A DNA stretch of 62,145 nucleotides, taken from positions 1-62,145 of the forward strand of contig QCIJ01000008.1 of NCBI GenBank assembly GCA_003216755.1, given 5' to 3'. This DNA is from Prochlorococcus sp. AG-402-K22 (GTDB lineage Bacteria; Cyanobacteriota; Cyanobacteriia; PCC-6307; Cyanobiaceae). Both the position numbers and the translations under genes were made by a program. Below the pieces are notes generated by a model. It ran no database searches. It was not told the origin of the DNA and saw nothing but the letters and a program-made list of their open reading frames with translations. Of this stretch, positions 53,720-62,145 are shown piece by piece (position 1 is the first letter of the stretch; the number at the start of each line of letters is the position of its first letter).

Positions 53720-54373
53720 ATGTTCACAGGAATAATCCAATCAATTGGAAAATTAAAACAGGAAAAAAATATTTTAGAAATTGAAGTTCTAGATAATTTT
53801 TTTGATATGGCAATCGGAGACAGCATAGCTGTTGATGGAATTTGTTTAACAGTTAAAGAAATTTTTCAAAATAAGTTTACGGTTGACGTTAGTGAAGAAA
53901 CATTAAAAAAAACAACTCTAGGATTAAAGTCTAATCTGAATCAGATTGTCAATTTGGAGCCCGCTCTTCGTATATCTGATCGTCTTGGTGGACATATTGT
54001 GAGCGGACATATTGATGGCCTTGGGAAAGTTGAGAATATAGAAAAATTAGAGAATTCTTGGCATTTATCAATCAAGTGGAAAAATATAAATTTTTCAAAA
54101 TATGTAGTTTATAAAGGCAGTATATGTGTAAATGGGATCAGTCTTACAATTGCAAAATATGAGAAGGAAGGAGAAATATTTACTATTGCGATAATTCCTC
54201 ATACTTGGCATAACACTAATCTGAATAAATTAAATGTTGGTGACTGCGTTAACCTTGAGGCAGATGCACTTATTAAATATGTAGAGAAATTACTTTTGTT
54301 TAATAGGAATAATAAAGAAGCTTTTTCTACAAATAATATCTCTTCAGATTGGCTTAAAGAAAACGGCTGGTAA
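53720..54373 (+). CDS. ribE: Riboflavin synthase alpha subunit
   Basis: Riboflavin synthase converts two lumazines into riboflavin and a pyrimidine. The 217-residue protein has the tandem lumazine-binding repeats of about 90 residues each. MFTGIIQSIGKL starts the first, VDGICLTVKEI ends it, and VNGISLTIAKY ends the second. LGGHIVSGHIDGLG joins them. The fold is a symmetric beta-barrel pair, trimer in the enzyme. Length is typical. Divergent from the AKR gene. Convergent with cyAbrB (7 bases). Flavins serve enzymes such as Mqo in this window. Confidence 0.95.
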   Translation: MFTGIIQSIGKLKQEKNILEIEVLDNFFDMAIGDSIAVDGICLTVKEIFQNKFTVDVSEETLKKTTLGLKSNLNQIVNLEPALRISDRLGGHIVSGHIDGLGKVENIEKLENSWHLSIKWKNINFSKYVVYKGSICVNGISLTIAKYEKEGEIFTIAIIPHTWHNTNLNKLNVGDCVNLEADALIKYVEKLLLFNRNNKEAFSTNNISSDWLKENGW

Positions 54374-54380
54374 TATTTTT

Positions 54381-54734
54381 CTAATTTAATGGAATCAGAT
54401 AAATTGTCTTTGATTCTTTTTTTAGATCAATTTTAAATTCCTTACCAGGTTCTAGACCTAATTTCTTAGTGTACGCATGACCTATTAATAGGTTCCCATT
54501 ACCGTGAACCTTAGTTTTAAATTCTGCTTGCCTGCCTCTTGAAGCTCTATTACCAGTTTTCCCCTGACGACCATTTCCTATTTTGTAACCCTTGGCTTCG
54601 ATAAGCGCCCTATAAAAACTTTTTCTTAAGACTCTACCGCTAGGTCCTACGTACCCACAACCTTTTGCTATCTCATCTTCAGATTTTTTACTTAATAATT
54701 TTGCTTTTTCAAGAAGTTCTTTTCCTTCTAGCAT
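54381..54734 (-). CDS. cyAbrB-type AbrB-like transcriptional regulator
   Basis: A 117-residue cyanobacterial AbrB. The N-terminal half reads LLEKAKLLSKKSEDEIAKGC and GYVGPSGRVLRKSFYRALIEAKGYKIG. The C-terminal AbrB-like swapped-hairpin part is KVHGNGNLLIGHAYTKKLGLEPG and KEFKIDLKKE. In cyanobacteria cyAbrB regulates carbon and nitrogen metabolism and its DNA-binding half is at the C-terminus. Length is typical. Single gene; 97 bases separate it from ctaE downstream on the same strand. Confidence 0.93.
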   Translation of the reverse strand: MLEGKELLEKAKLLSKKSEDEIAKGCGYVGPSGRVLRKSFYRALIEAKGYKIGNGRQGKTGNRASRGRQAEFKTKVHGNGNLLIGHAYTKKLGLEPGKEFKIDLKKESKTIYLIPLN

Positions 54735-54831
54735 TATCTGACAAATTTCTAATTATATATTCTCACTAAAAAGGAGAACTGTGGCAATATAAATTAATAA
54801 AAAATATATTTAATTTTTGAAATTTAGTTTT

Positions 54832-55434
54832 TTATAAAAGATACAAGATAATAAATAAAATAACCCATATTCCATCTACAAAATGCCAGTATAATTCAAC
54901 AGCTTCCAATGGGAACATATTTTGACTATTTAATCTTCCGCCATTGATTCTAGATTGCCAAGTAATAATTAAAATCATTAAAGTTCCTAAAGTGACATGT
55001 AATCCATGAAAACCAGTAAGAGCATAAAAAGTACTTGCAAATAAATTATCGGTTAATCCAAAAGGTAAATGAAAATATTCAAATAATTGACATATTAAAA
55101 ATATAATTCCAAGAAAAGCAGTAAAAAATAACCATTTTTGGGAATCAGAGTTTTTATCTTTTAAAAGTGCTTTGCCTGCTTTATGAAAAGTTGCACTACT
55201 AACAAGTAACAAAATTGTATTGAGTGTAGGTATTGGCAGTTCTAATTCATAAATAGCGCCATCAGGTAATGGATTTACTGCTTTATAAGTTAAATAAGCA
55301 GCAAAGAATCCAGCAAAAGTCATTCCGTCCGCAATTAGGAAAGTTATAAGACCAAACATCCTGAAGTCTTCATGTGTTTCATTAACTTCAGAATTATTTT
55401 TTTGAATTTCTTTTGAGCTATCTAGAGTTGTCAT
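54832..55434 (-). CDS. ctaE: Cytochrome c oxidase subunit III
   Basis: A 200-residue membrane protein with five predicted membrane segments. Family parts are FRMFGLITFLIADGMTFAGFFA (near 25-46) and FHGLHVTLGTLMI with the conserved His. WHFVDGIWVILFIILYLL closes it. The short, 5-segment form is usual in cyanobacteria. It is the last gene of ctaCDE on the minus strand, 5 bases after ctaD. It stabilises the oxidase core but carries no cofactor. Confidence 0.95.
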   Translation of the reverse strand: MTTLDSSKEIQKNNSEVNETHEDFRMFGLITFLIADGMTFAGFFAAYLTYKAVNPLPDGAIYELELPIPTLNTILLLVSSATFHKAGKALLKDKNSDSQKWLFFTAFLGIIFLICQLFEYFHLPFGLTDNLFASTFYALTGFHGLHVTLGTLMILIITWQSRINGGRLNSQNMFPLEAVELYWHFVDGIWVILFIILYLL

Positions 55435-55439
55435 ATGTA

Positions 55440-57065
55440 TTATTTTTGTTCAGAAAATTCTTTACCATAACCATAAGGTTCTTCAACTAATGGAGCTTCT
55501 CCTTCCCAATTTTCAACTGGAGGTGGAGAAGATGTTAACCATTCAGGTGTAAGAGCATTCCAAGGGTTATCTCCAGCATCTTTTCCATTTCTAACACTAA
55601 GGAATACATTAATTAAAAAAGGAATTGTACTCATAGCCATCAAGAGAGCACCTAGACTACTAATTTGATTAACGAACTGGAATTGAGGATCATATTCTGC
55701 AACTCTTCTTGGCATTCCATTTAAACCAAGCCAATGTTGAGGAGCAAAGCACAAGTTAAATCCAATAAAGGTAATTATAAAATGTAAAATTCCTAGTTTT
55801 TCATTGAGCATTTTTCCGGCTACTTTGGGGAACCAATGATAAATTGAAGAGAAAATAATAAAAACAGTCCCTCCATAAACTATGTAATGAAAATGGGCTA
55901 CAACGAAATAGGTATCATGTACATGAATATCGAAAGGTACCTGTGCCAAAGCAACTCCTGTAATACCTCCAAAAACAAAATTTATAATAAATCCGCAAGA
56001 GAATAACATAGCACTATTGATGGAAATTTTACCTCCCCATAACGTTGCAACCCAATTGAAAAATTTTATACCTGTTGGAACAGCAATAAATGCTGTTGCG
56101 ATAGTAAAGAATAATCTCATCCACGGGGGGGTTCCACTCGTAAACATGTGATGCGCCCAAACAACTAAACCTAAAACTACGATCCCCATTATTGAAAAAA
56201 CCATTGTTGTATATCCAAAAAGTGGTTTTCTAGCATGTACAGGAAGTATTTCACTAACTAAACCAAAGGCAGGAAGGACCATAATGTATACAGCTGGATG
56301 AGAATAAAACCAAAATAAATGCTGATAAACTACGACATTGCCACCTAAAACAGGATTGAAAAACCCTGTTTTAGCGATGATATCGAAGCTAAGTAGAATT
56401 AAAGTCCCTGCTAAAACAGGAGTTGATAAAACAACTAATAGACTTGTCCCAAGCATTGCCCAACAATACATTGGCAATTGCATAAGTTTTAATCCTGGTC
56501 TTCTTAATTTGATAATGGTCGCGATAAAGTTTATTCCACCAAATATAGAACTGCCTCCAAGTAATAGAACGCTCAGAATCCAAATAATTTGTCCCGATTG
56601 GGGAGTAGTTATGCTCAAAGGTGGATAAGCCGTCCATCCAGCCTGAGCAGCGCCATCAACAAAATAGCTTGCTACCAGCATTAAACCTGAAGGAGGAATT
56701 AACCAAAAAGCCACAGCATTTAATCTTGGGAATGCCATATCTCTCGCGCCTACATAAAATGGAATTAAATAATTTCCAAAAGCACCGTTAACTACAGGCA
56801 CTATCCAAAGGAATATCATTATTGTTCCGTGTAAAGTTAAAACTTGGTTATAAACATCTCTTGGCATAAAATCAGACATTGGACTGGCCAGTTCAATTCT
56901 TATAGCGCTCGCTAAGGTTCCTCCTATTAAATAGAATAGAAAACCGCAAACTAAGTATTGTATTCCGATTACTTTATGATCAAGGCTGAAACTAAAGTAT
57001 CTAAGCCAGCCTTTAGGTTGAAGACTTTCATTATTAGTTTTTTGTGGATCAATTGATATTGTCAT
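55440..57065 (-). CDS. ctaD: Cytochrome c oxidase subunit I, A2-type
   Basis: The 541-residue catalytic subunit. LTLHGTIMIF holds a heme ligand, WFYSHPAVYIMVLPAFG contains the CuB-His/Tyr pair, VWAHHMFTSG the two CuB histidines, and VAHFHYIVYGG the heme a and a3 ligands. The YSHPAVY motif, with Ala where A1 oxidases carry the proton-gating Glu (HPEVY) and Ser next to Tyr, marks the A2 subfamily. 12 membrane segments fit. The start overlaps the ctaC stop by 4 bases (ATGA). Confidence 0.97.
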   Translation of the reverse strand: MTISIDPQKTNNESLQPKGWLRYFSFSLDHKVIGIQYLVCGFLFYLIGGTLASAIRIELASPMSDFMPRDVYNQVLTLHGTIMIFLWIVPVVNGAFGNYLIPFYVGARDMAFPRLNAVAFWLIPPSGLMLVASYFVDGAAQAGWTAYPPLSITTPQSGQIIWILSVLLLGGSSIFGGINFIATIIKLRRPGLKLMQLPMYCWAMLGTSLLVVLSTPVLAGTLILLSFDIIAKTGFFNPVLGGNVVVYQHLFWFYSHPAVYIMVLPAFGLVSEILPVHARKPLFGYTTMVFSIMGIVVLGLVVWAHHMFTSGTPPWMRLFFTIATAFIAVPTGIKFFNWVATLWGGKISINSAMLFSCGFIINFVFGGITGVALAQVPFDIHVHDTYFVVAHFHYIVYGGTVFIIFSSIYHWFPKVAGKMLNEKLGILHFIITFIGFNLCFAPQHWLGLNGMPRRVAEYDPQFQFVNQISSLGALLMAMSTIPFLINVFLSVRNGKDAGDNPWNALTPEWLTSSPPPVENWEGEAPLVEEPYGYGKEFSEQK

Positions 57066-57862
57066 AAATTTACCTCTGTTTTTTTATTTTTGTTAAACCA
57101 TTCGTTGTAATCAGATTCTTCTTCAACAATTATGGAGGCTCTCATACCTCCATGATATGGGCCACATAATTCTGCGCAAATTATCGGATATTTCCCAACT
57201 TTTGTAGGAGTGAAATTTAGAATAGTCGGTTGTCCAGGAATAATATCCTGTTTAATTCTGAACTCTGGCACCCAAAAAGCATGAATGACATCTTTGGATT
57301 CCATTTTCATTGATACTTTTTGATCAACAGGAACGTGTAGTTCTCCTGATATGAAATTGCCTTTGGGATAATTGAATAGAAATGCAAATTGCATAGCCGA
57401 AACTTCAATTGATAAATTATTTGATACTTGATTATCAGAAGTTTGACTAATTCCAGCCCATATTTTTTCAGAATTTGAACTCATCATTTCGTGGTTATGA
57501 TTTAGTTCCTTCATTCCTCCCATTCTGTCGTAGATGTTGTAACTATATAAACCTATTAATAAAACAATTATTGAAGGGATAATTGTCCATACAATTTCTA
57601 GGCTTAAATTTCCCTCTAAAGCAATTCCATCGCCTATCTGATCATTTCTTTTCCTAAACTTAAATAAACTATAAACAACAGCTATTGTCATTCCTATAAA
57701 AATAATTAGGCCTATGATAAAAAGGATTTTGAATAGTTCATCATAAATTGGCGCATTAATACTTGCTTCAGCAGGAAGCAAATTCACATTAAATCCAATC
57801 CAAAAAGATATAGCAAAAACAAGTGAAATGATTACTATTAAATAAATGTTTTTATTTAACAA
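57062..57862 (-). CDS. ctaC: Cytochrome c oxidase subunit II
   Basis: The 266-residue CuA-bearing subunit. It has an N-terminal signal or first membrane segment, a second membrane segment near 40-65, and a cupredoxin domain ending in the CuA site ICAELCGPYHGGM (two Cys, Glu, His, Met), with the upstream His in IHAFWVPEF. It accepts electrons from cytochrome c or plastocyanin. First gene of ctaCDE, minus strand. It is divergent from ctaA, with a 211-base gap that must hold both promoters. Confidence 0.96.
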   Translation of the reverse strand: MLNKNIYLIVIISLVFAISFWIGFNVNLLPAEASINAPIYDELFKILFIIGLIIFIGMTIAVVYSLFKFRKRNDQIGDGIALEGNLSLEIVWTIIPSIIVLLIGLYSYNIYDRMGGMKELNHNHEMMSSNSEKIWAGISQTSDNQVSNNLSIEVSAMQFAFLFNYPKGNFISGELHVPVDQKVSMKMESKDVIHAFWVPEFRIKQDIIPGQPTILNFTPTKVGKYPIICAELCGPYHGGMRASIIVEEESDYNEWFNKNKKTEVNL

Positions 57863-57951
57863 TTGATTTCTAAAATTGTAGATATATTTAAGATATTCAT
57901 TTTTTTAAATTCTGCATCCTTTGTTAAAAGAAAATCATTTAAATTCATAAC

Positions 57952-57968
57952 TTCTTAAGATTTAAGAA
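57952..57968. promoter_or_regulatory. Inverted repeat in the ctaC-ctaA gap
   Basis: TTCTTAA 57952-57958 and TTAAGAA 57962-57968 form a perfect 7-bp dyad with a 3-base centre, near the middle of the 211-base divergent gap. It may be an operator seen by both units. Such A+T-rich dyads also arise by chance in this genome. Confidence 0.3.
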
Positions 57969-58073
57969 ATAAAAGACGTATTATTAATAACTTTTTAGAT
58001 TTAATTGTCAGGGAAAAAAGATTAAATCAATAAATTATTTTTTAAATTAAACATATTAATTTTTAATTAATGT

Positions 58074-59048
58074 TTGGTTTTTGAATCTAAATTATTATGC
58101 AAAATAATAGGTTTTATCCATTTGATTAATAACCAATTATATAAATCAAAATATCTGCCAATTTTTAAAAAATTAGGAAGTCATTGTGTATTTGCACTTA
58201 TCGCACTAATTGTAATTGGAGGTGCTACGAGAGTCATGGAGGCTGGCCTTGCTTGTCCAGATTGGCCATTATGTTATGGATCTTTTTTGCCTTTTAGTCA
58301 TATGAACCTGAGAGTTTTTCTAGAGTGGTTTCATCGCCTAGATGCTTTTCTGGTTGGAGTATTAATTCTTTTTAAATTTGCTCTCTCAATTATTTGGAAA
58401 AAAGAAATTCCAAATTGGTTACCTAAAACTTATTCATTATTACTCTTTCTTGTTATTGTCCAAGGATCTTTTGGAGCATTAACAGTAATAAATCTCCTTG
58501 ATTCAAATACTGTTACAGGCCATCTTTTAATAGCATTTCTCCTTCTCATTACCACAATTTCAATAAATCAAAATTTAGAAAATGAAGAAATAGAGGAGCC
58601 ATTATTTTGGTGGAGATTATTACTGTTTGTTCCTCTTTTACTTACTCTGATTCAATCTTTTATTGGAGTAAGGCTTTCATCAACCTGGTCAGCACATATA
58701 TGCTTATCTTTAAATGAAAAATGTCTAATTCTAAATACTCATAAACTATTTGCTTTTCCAATTACTTTTTCAATTCTATTGATTATTGCCACTGCAATTT
58801 ACAAGAGAAGTTTGCTTACTGAAAATTGGAAATATCTTTCAGCACTTATTTTTCTTTTGTTTTCTCAAATTGTTTTAGGTGTTTTAAGTCTTAAAACAAA
58901 TTTGAATGAACCTATTTTTATTATCGGTCATCAACTTAATGCCTCTTTATTTATTGCGATATTAACAACATTAATTTTTAGAAATCCTTTTACCAAAAAA
59001 GGTTTAAACCACTCCCTAAATCCCCAAATGCTTGGTATCAATTCATGA
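58074..59048 (+). CDS. ctaA: Heme A synthase
   Basis: CtaA (COX15) oxidises the heme O methyl group to formyl, giving heme A. The 324-residue membrane protein has about eight membrane segments, with [23 protein letters not shown] (conserved Cys pair and Asp), [12 protein letters not shown], and C-terminal THKLFAF and GHQLNASLF carrying heme histidines. The start is TTG at 58074, with few alternatives upstream of the first membrane segment. It overlaps ctaB by 4 bases. It supplies heme A to CtaD, encoded on the facing strand. Confidence 0.95.
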   Translation: MVFESKLLCKIIGFIHLINNQLYKSKYLPIFKKLGSHCVFALIALIVIGGATRVMEAGLACPDWPLCYGSFLPFSHMNLRVFLEWFHRLDAFLVGVLILFKFALSIIWKKEIPNWLPKTYSLLLFLVIVQGSFGALTVINLLDSNTVTGHLLIAFLLLITTISINQNLENEEIEEPLFWWRLLLFVPLLLTLIQSFIGVRLSSTWSAHICLSLNEKCLILNTHKLFAFPITFSILLIIATAIYKRSLLTENWKYLSALIFLLFSQIVLGVLSLKTNLNEPIFIIGHQLNASLFIAILTTLIFRNPFTKKGLNHSLNPQMLGINS

Positions 59049-60046
59049 ACAGTAGTAACTTAGAAAACTTAAACTATAAATCTTCAATTAGGGATGAAGT
59101 TGTACCTTCAAGAAAAAGATTAACTTTGCCGCCTTGGCTTGAAGTAGCAAAACCCAGATTAATCCCACTTTTACTGGCAACAACTTTGGGAGGAATGGCT
59201 TTAACAGAGGAATGGCCTTTGTCTTCGCCGAAACTTATCTGTACTTTAGGAGGCGGAGCTTTGGCAGCGGCGGCAGCAGGAGCTCTTAATTGCTTATGGG
59301 AAATGGAATTGGATAAAAGGATGACAAGAACTAGCAAAAGAGCTTTGCCAGCAGGAAAGTTGTCATCTGAGACTGTATTTTTAGCTGCTGTATCATGTAC
59401 TCTGGCAGCTTCGATGCTTTTAGTAAGTGGTGTAAATTATTTGGCTGCAGGATTAACTCTTCTTGGTTTATTTAGCTACGTGATTTTATATACAGTTATT
59501 TTAAAACCTCGTACAACAAAAAATATTGTTTTCGGAGGAGTTGCTGGTGCGATACCACCTTTAGTTGGAGCATCCGCTGCTACAGGGCATGTAGGTCTTA
59601 GTGGTTGGTGGCTGTTTTGTTTAGTAATGTTATGGACTCCAGCTCATTTTTGGGCACTTGCAATTTTGTTGAAGGATGATTACGCATCTGTTGGTATTCC
59701 TATGCTCCCTTCTGTTAAAGGATCTGTTTTTACTGCTAAAGCGATTTCTCGTTATGGATGGGCAACAGTTTTAATGAGTATTATGGGAGTTTTTGCTTTA
59801 CCTGAAGGGGGTCTCTTATATGGAATTATGTTATTGCCATTTAATGGAAGACTTTTGCAATTAATAAATGAATTAAAGAAATCTCCTGATGATCTTATAA
59901 GAGCAAAGTCTCTTTTTAGGTGGTCTATTCTCTATATGTTTGGTATTTGTCTTTTGTTATTAATTTCCAGAACCCAACTATCCGTAGAATTTGAGCAGCA
60001 ATCTATGCAAATATTTTTATCTATAGTATCTCTGCTTAGTAATTAA
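59045..60046 (+). CDS. ctaB: Protoheme IX farnesyltransferase (heme O synthase)
   Basis: CtaB (COX10) adds farnesyl to heme B to make heme O, the substrate of CtaA. The 333-residue UbiA-type membrane protein has [21 protein letters not shown] with the acidic prenyl site, about nine membrane segments, and [21 protein letters not shown]. Length is typical. ATGA overlap with ctaA. This gives a complete heme A route beside the oxidase genes. Confidence 0.96.
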   Translation: MNSSNLENLNYKSSIRDEVVPSRKRLTLPPWLEVAKPRLIPLLLATTLGGMALTEEWPLSSPKLICTLGGGALAAAAAGALNCLWEMELDKRMTRTSKRALPAGKLSSETVFLAAVSCTLAASMLLVSGVNYLAAGLTLLGLFSYVILYTVILKPRTTKNIVFGGVAGAIPPLVGASAATGHVGLSGWWLFCLVMLWTPAHFWALAILLKDDYASVGIPMLPSVKGSVFTAKAISRYGWATVLMSIMGVFALPEGGLLYGIMLLPFNGRLLQLINELKKSPDDLIRAKSLFRWSILYMFGICLLLLISRTQLSVEFEQQSMQIFLSIVSLLSN

Positions 60047-60082
60047 ATTAGATGTAAAATGTTTTTTAAGTAAATAGTAAGT

Positions 60083-61102
60083 TTGATGAATTATATAAAA
60101 GTTAAAGGGCTCTCAAAATCTTATTCAGATATCAAGGCATTAAAAAATTTATCGATGGAAATTGAAGCTGGAACATTATTCGGAATACTAGGTCCAAATG
60201 GTGCTGGCAAATCAACACTAATAAAAATACTCGCTACTTTAATAGAGCCTGATAGTGGAGAAGTTTTTATAAATAATATTAATCTGATAAAAAATTCAAG
60301 GAAAATTAGAGAATTAATTGGTTATGTTGCTCAGGACATTGCACTTGATAAAATATTAACTGGACGAGAGCTTTTGGATTTTCAATCAGATTTATATCAC
60401 ATCAACAAAAACAAAAAATTTGAAAGGATAAAAAAATTAATAGATCAATTAGAAATGAATGATTGGATTGATCGTAAGTGCGGAACTTATTCAGGGGGAA
60501 TGAAAAGAAGAATAGATCTGGCAGCTGGACTTTTACATTTACCCCAAGTATTAATATTGGATGAACCTACAGTTGGTTTAGATATTGAAAGTAGAAATAT
60601 TATATGGCAACTTTTGAAAGATTTAAGAAATAATGGAATGACTATTATTTTAAGCAGTCACTATCTTGATGAAATAGATAAATTGGCAGACAGATTAGTG
60701 ATAATTGATGATGGAAGAGTTATAGCACAGGGGGCTCCTGCAGAACTCAAAAATAAATTAGGAGGAGATAGAGTAACTTTGAAAGTAAGAGAATTTAGTA
60801 ATCAGGAAGAAGCAAAAAATATATGTCAAATTTTATCTTCAATAGATGGAATTAGTCAGATTATCATAAATGAAGCTCAAGGTTTCTCAATAAATTTTGT
60901 AGCAGATAAGGAAAAAGATTTACTTACGAAGCTCAAAGTGGAATTGGCCTTCTCAAAGTTTGAAATTTTTTCTCTTACCCAAAGTCAGCCAAGCTTGGAT
61001 GATGTATATCTTCAGGCAACCGGGAAAACATTATTAGATGCCGAAATTTCTATGGCAGGGAAAAGAGACCTTAAAAAAGAATCAAAGCAATCAATGCGAT
61101 AA
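60083..61102 (+). CDS. ABC-type multidrug/lipid exporter ATPase
   Basis: A 339-residue ATP-binding subunit of the DrrA/CcmA type. Walker A GPNGAGKST lies at about 38-46, Q-loop VAQDIALD, signature YSGGMKRRIDLAAG, Walker B ILDEPTVGLD and the switch His in SSHYLDEIDK. An extra C-terminal domain of about 100 residues is present. It lies 36 bases after ctaB and 49 before its likely permease, so they form an export pair. The substrate is unknown. Confidence 0.93.
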   Translation: MMNYIKVKGLSKSYSDIKALKNLSMEIEAGTLFGILGPNGAGKSTLIKILATLIEPDSGEVFINNINLIKNSRKIRELIGYVAQDIALDKILTGRELLDFQSDLYHINKNKKFERIKKLIDQLEMNDWIDRKCGTYSGGMKRRIDLAAGLLHLPQVLILDEPTVGLDIESRNIIWQLLKDLRNNGMTIILSSHYLDEIDKLADRLVIIDDGRVIAQGAPAELKNKLGGDRVTLKVREFSNQEEAKNICQILSSIDGISQIIINEAQGFSINFVADKEKDLLTKLKVELAFSKFEIFSLTQSQPSLDDVYLQATGKTLLDAEISMAGKRDLKKESKQSMR

Positions 61103-61151
61103 AAAAAACTTTTGGTTATCTAACTATAATGAAAACTAATTACTGCTAATC

Positions 61152-61976
61152 ATGGAATTACAACAGTATAATTTATTTTTTTTATATCAAGAAACATTTG
61201 CCTTAACAAAGAGATTATTTATTCAATTAAAAAGAAGACCATCTACTCTTTTAGCTGGAATATTACAGCCCATAATTTGGCTTTTTTTATTTGGGGCATT
61301 ATTTTCTAAAGCTCCTGAAGGTTTTTTACCAGGAGTTGATTCTTATGGTAATTTTTTAGGGGCGGGACTTATTGTTTTTACTGCTTTTAGCGGAGCCCTA
61401 AACTCTGGTCTTCCTTTAATGTTTGATAGAGAGTTTGGATTTCTTAATAGATTACTCGTGGCTCCTTTAACTAGTAGATTATCCATAGTTTTATCTTCTT
61501 TTTTTTATATAACAATCCTGAGCTTTCTTCAAAGTATTGTAATAATGGTTGTTTCATACATTTTGGGTTATGGATGGCCCAACTTATATGGTTTAGGAAT
61601 TGTTTTTACAACACTAATTCTATTAGTTCTTTTTGTGACATCAATAAGTTTATGTTTAGCGTTTGTTTTGCCCGGGCATATTGAATTAATCGCTCTTATA
61701 TTTGTTATAAACTTACCTCTTCTTTTTGCAAGCACTGCTTTAGCTCCAATCTCTTTCATGCCAAATTGGCTTGGGTGGTTAGCTTCATTAAATCCATTAA
61801 CTTTTGCGATTGAACCTATTAGGACTGCTTACACAGAAACTATGAATTTAGAATTAGTGGCTTTACATGCCCCATATGGTGATTTAACTTGTAAGAGTTG
61901 TATATCAATTTTATTTTCTTTAACAGTTTTTTCCTTGATTATCATAAGGCCTCTGTTAAATAGAAAGTTAAATTAA
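61152..61976 (+). CDS. ABC-2 type transporter permease
   Basis: A 274-residue permease with about six membrane segments (from residue 35, PSTLLAGILQPIIWLFLFGA, on). A cytoplasmic loop FDREFGFLNRLLVAPLTSR and the C-terminal NWLGWLASLNPLTFAIEPIR are typical of ABC-2 permeases such as DrrB. It pairs with the ATPase just upstream. This layout next to ctaAB is one I associate with picocyanobacteria; the cargo is unknown. Confidence 0.92.
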   Translation: MELQQYNLFFLYQETFALTKRLFIQLKRRPSTLLAGILQPIIWLFLFGALFSKAPEGFLPGVDSYGNFLGAGLIVFTAFSGALNSGLPLMFDREFGFLNRLLVAPLTSRLSIVLSSFFYITILSFLQSIVIMVVSYILGYGWPNLYGLGIVFTTLILLVLFVTSISLCLAFVLPGHIELIALIFVINLPLLFASTALAPISFMPNWLGWLASLNPLTFAIEPIRTAYTETMNLELVALHAPYGDLTCKSCISILFSLTVFSLIIIRPLLNRKLN

Positions 61977-61982
61977 AAATTT

Positions 61983-62145
61983 ATGCTTTTAAAAAATCAT
62001 CTAATAGAAGTTTTTAAAAAAGCCTCTTCAGAAAATAATATTTTGCTTAAAGAAAATATTGTTCTTAAGTGGGTGCATAGATTTGGGATTGATTCTTTAA
62101 ATGATTTATTTATCCATGCCCCAGCTTTAAGGGAATATCAGCTTG
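61983..62145 (+). CDS. Partial hypothetical gene at the window edge
   Basis: A frame open to the end of the window begins at ATG 61983, 6 bases after the permease stop. The first 54 residues (MLLKNHLIEVFKKASSENNI, and on) look soluble with KWVHRFGIDSLNDLF. No family can be recognised from the fragment. Being so close to the permease gene, it is probably in the same transcript. Confidence 0.65.
   Translation, partial: MLLKNHLIEVFKKASSENNILLKENIVLKWVHRFGIDSLNDLFIHAPALREYQL

Noticed and set aside
57876..57881. TACAAT on the minus strand as ctaC promoter
   Set aside because: A single -10-like match in very A+T-rich DNA with no supporting structure or -35; too weak to list.

Overview
The window looks like a high-light Prochlorococcus (marine picocyanobacterium) chromosome. 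The DNA is very A+T-rich and the genes are small, tightly packed and full of A-runs. Cyanobacterial markers include chlG (chlorophyll synthase), ndhB, a menG/ubiE-type quinone methyltransferase, pipX-pipY, sepF, cyAbrB, DUF2862, DUF4278 and DUF2232 proteins, and a complete cytochrome oxidase (cta) locus. Strain or clade cannot be fixed from the sequence alone; gene content and order suggest a high-light ecotype. No insertion sequences, prophage, CRISPR array or rRNA operon are visible.

Layout. 1-1636: a gene-poor stretch holding a candidate structured RNA, one accessory SAM methyltransferase and a repeat-rich spacer that ends at the 3' end of a minus-strand tRNA pair (Tyr-Thr). 1.9-9.0 kb: a long plus-strand run aroQ, miaE-like, cobI, DUF1823-like, der, ecfT-like, pipX, pipY, sepF, proC, which mixes aromatic amino acid and B12 synthesis, ribosome assembly, PII/NtcA nitrogen signalling, cell division and proline synthesis. 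9.0-12.3 kb: a minus-strand block with a GT4 glycosyltransferase, recO, a deoC-like gene and hpf/lrtA. 12.4-18.2 kb: lipB, acyl-CoA/ACP synthetase, ylqD-like, pdhC and queA. 18.2-22.6 kb: a minus-strand sulfur amino acid block (cysK, a Str2-type cystathionine gamma-synthase, a second MetB/MetC-type enzyme), then rpsD. 22.7-25.5 kb: yidD, a glutaredoxin-like gene, murE and an SDR. 25.6-28.6 kb: a cysteine lyase-like enzyme, an arsM-like methyltransferase, a DUF4278 gene with an unusual structured leader, and nfu.

28.7-33.6 kb: mqo, lepA, a lone oligopeptide-type permease and trmH-like. 33.7-36.8 kb: a small-protein and photolyase neighbourhood (DUF393, TIGR03643-like, DUF2256, then an FeS-BCP-type photolyase/cryptochrome that has lost its cluster cysteines), followed by two short genes. 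36.9-46.3 kb: rsmB, a class A PBP, chlG, DUF2862, hisF, menG, dciA-like, birA-like, a LolD/DevA-type ATPase and ndhB. 46.4-53.6 kb: topA, a repeat-containing lipoprotein, DUF2232, a CobT-like gene, a Tat/lipobox binding protein and an Fe-S aldo/keto reductase. 53.7-62.1 kb: ribE, cyAbrB, the cta locus (ctaCDE facing ctaAB, with ctaA and ctaB making the heme A for the oxidase), an ABC exporter pair and the start of one more gene.

Most of the window is core genome. The points most worth a second look are the branched RNA candidate at 231-368, the GC-rich three-hairpin leader of the DUF4278 gene, the cluster-less photolyase with its three small partners, the DeoC homologue that lacks the Schiff-base lysine, and the repeat-rich spacer next to tRNA-Thr.
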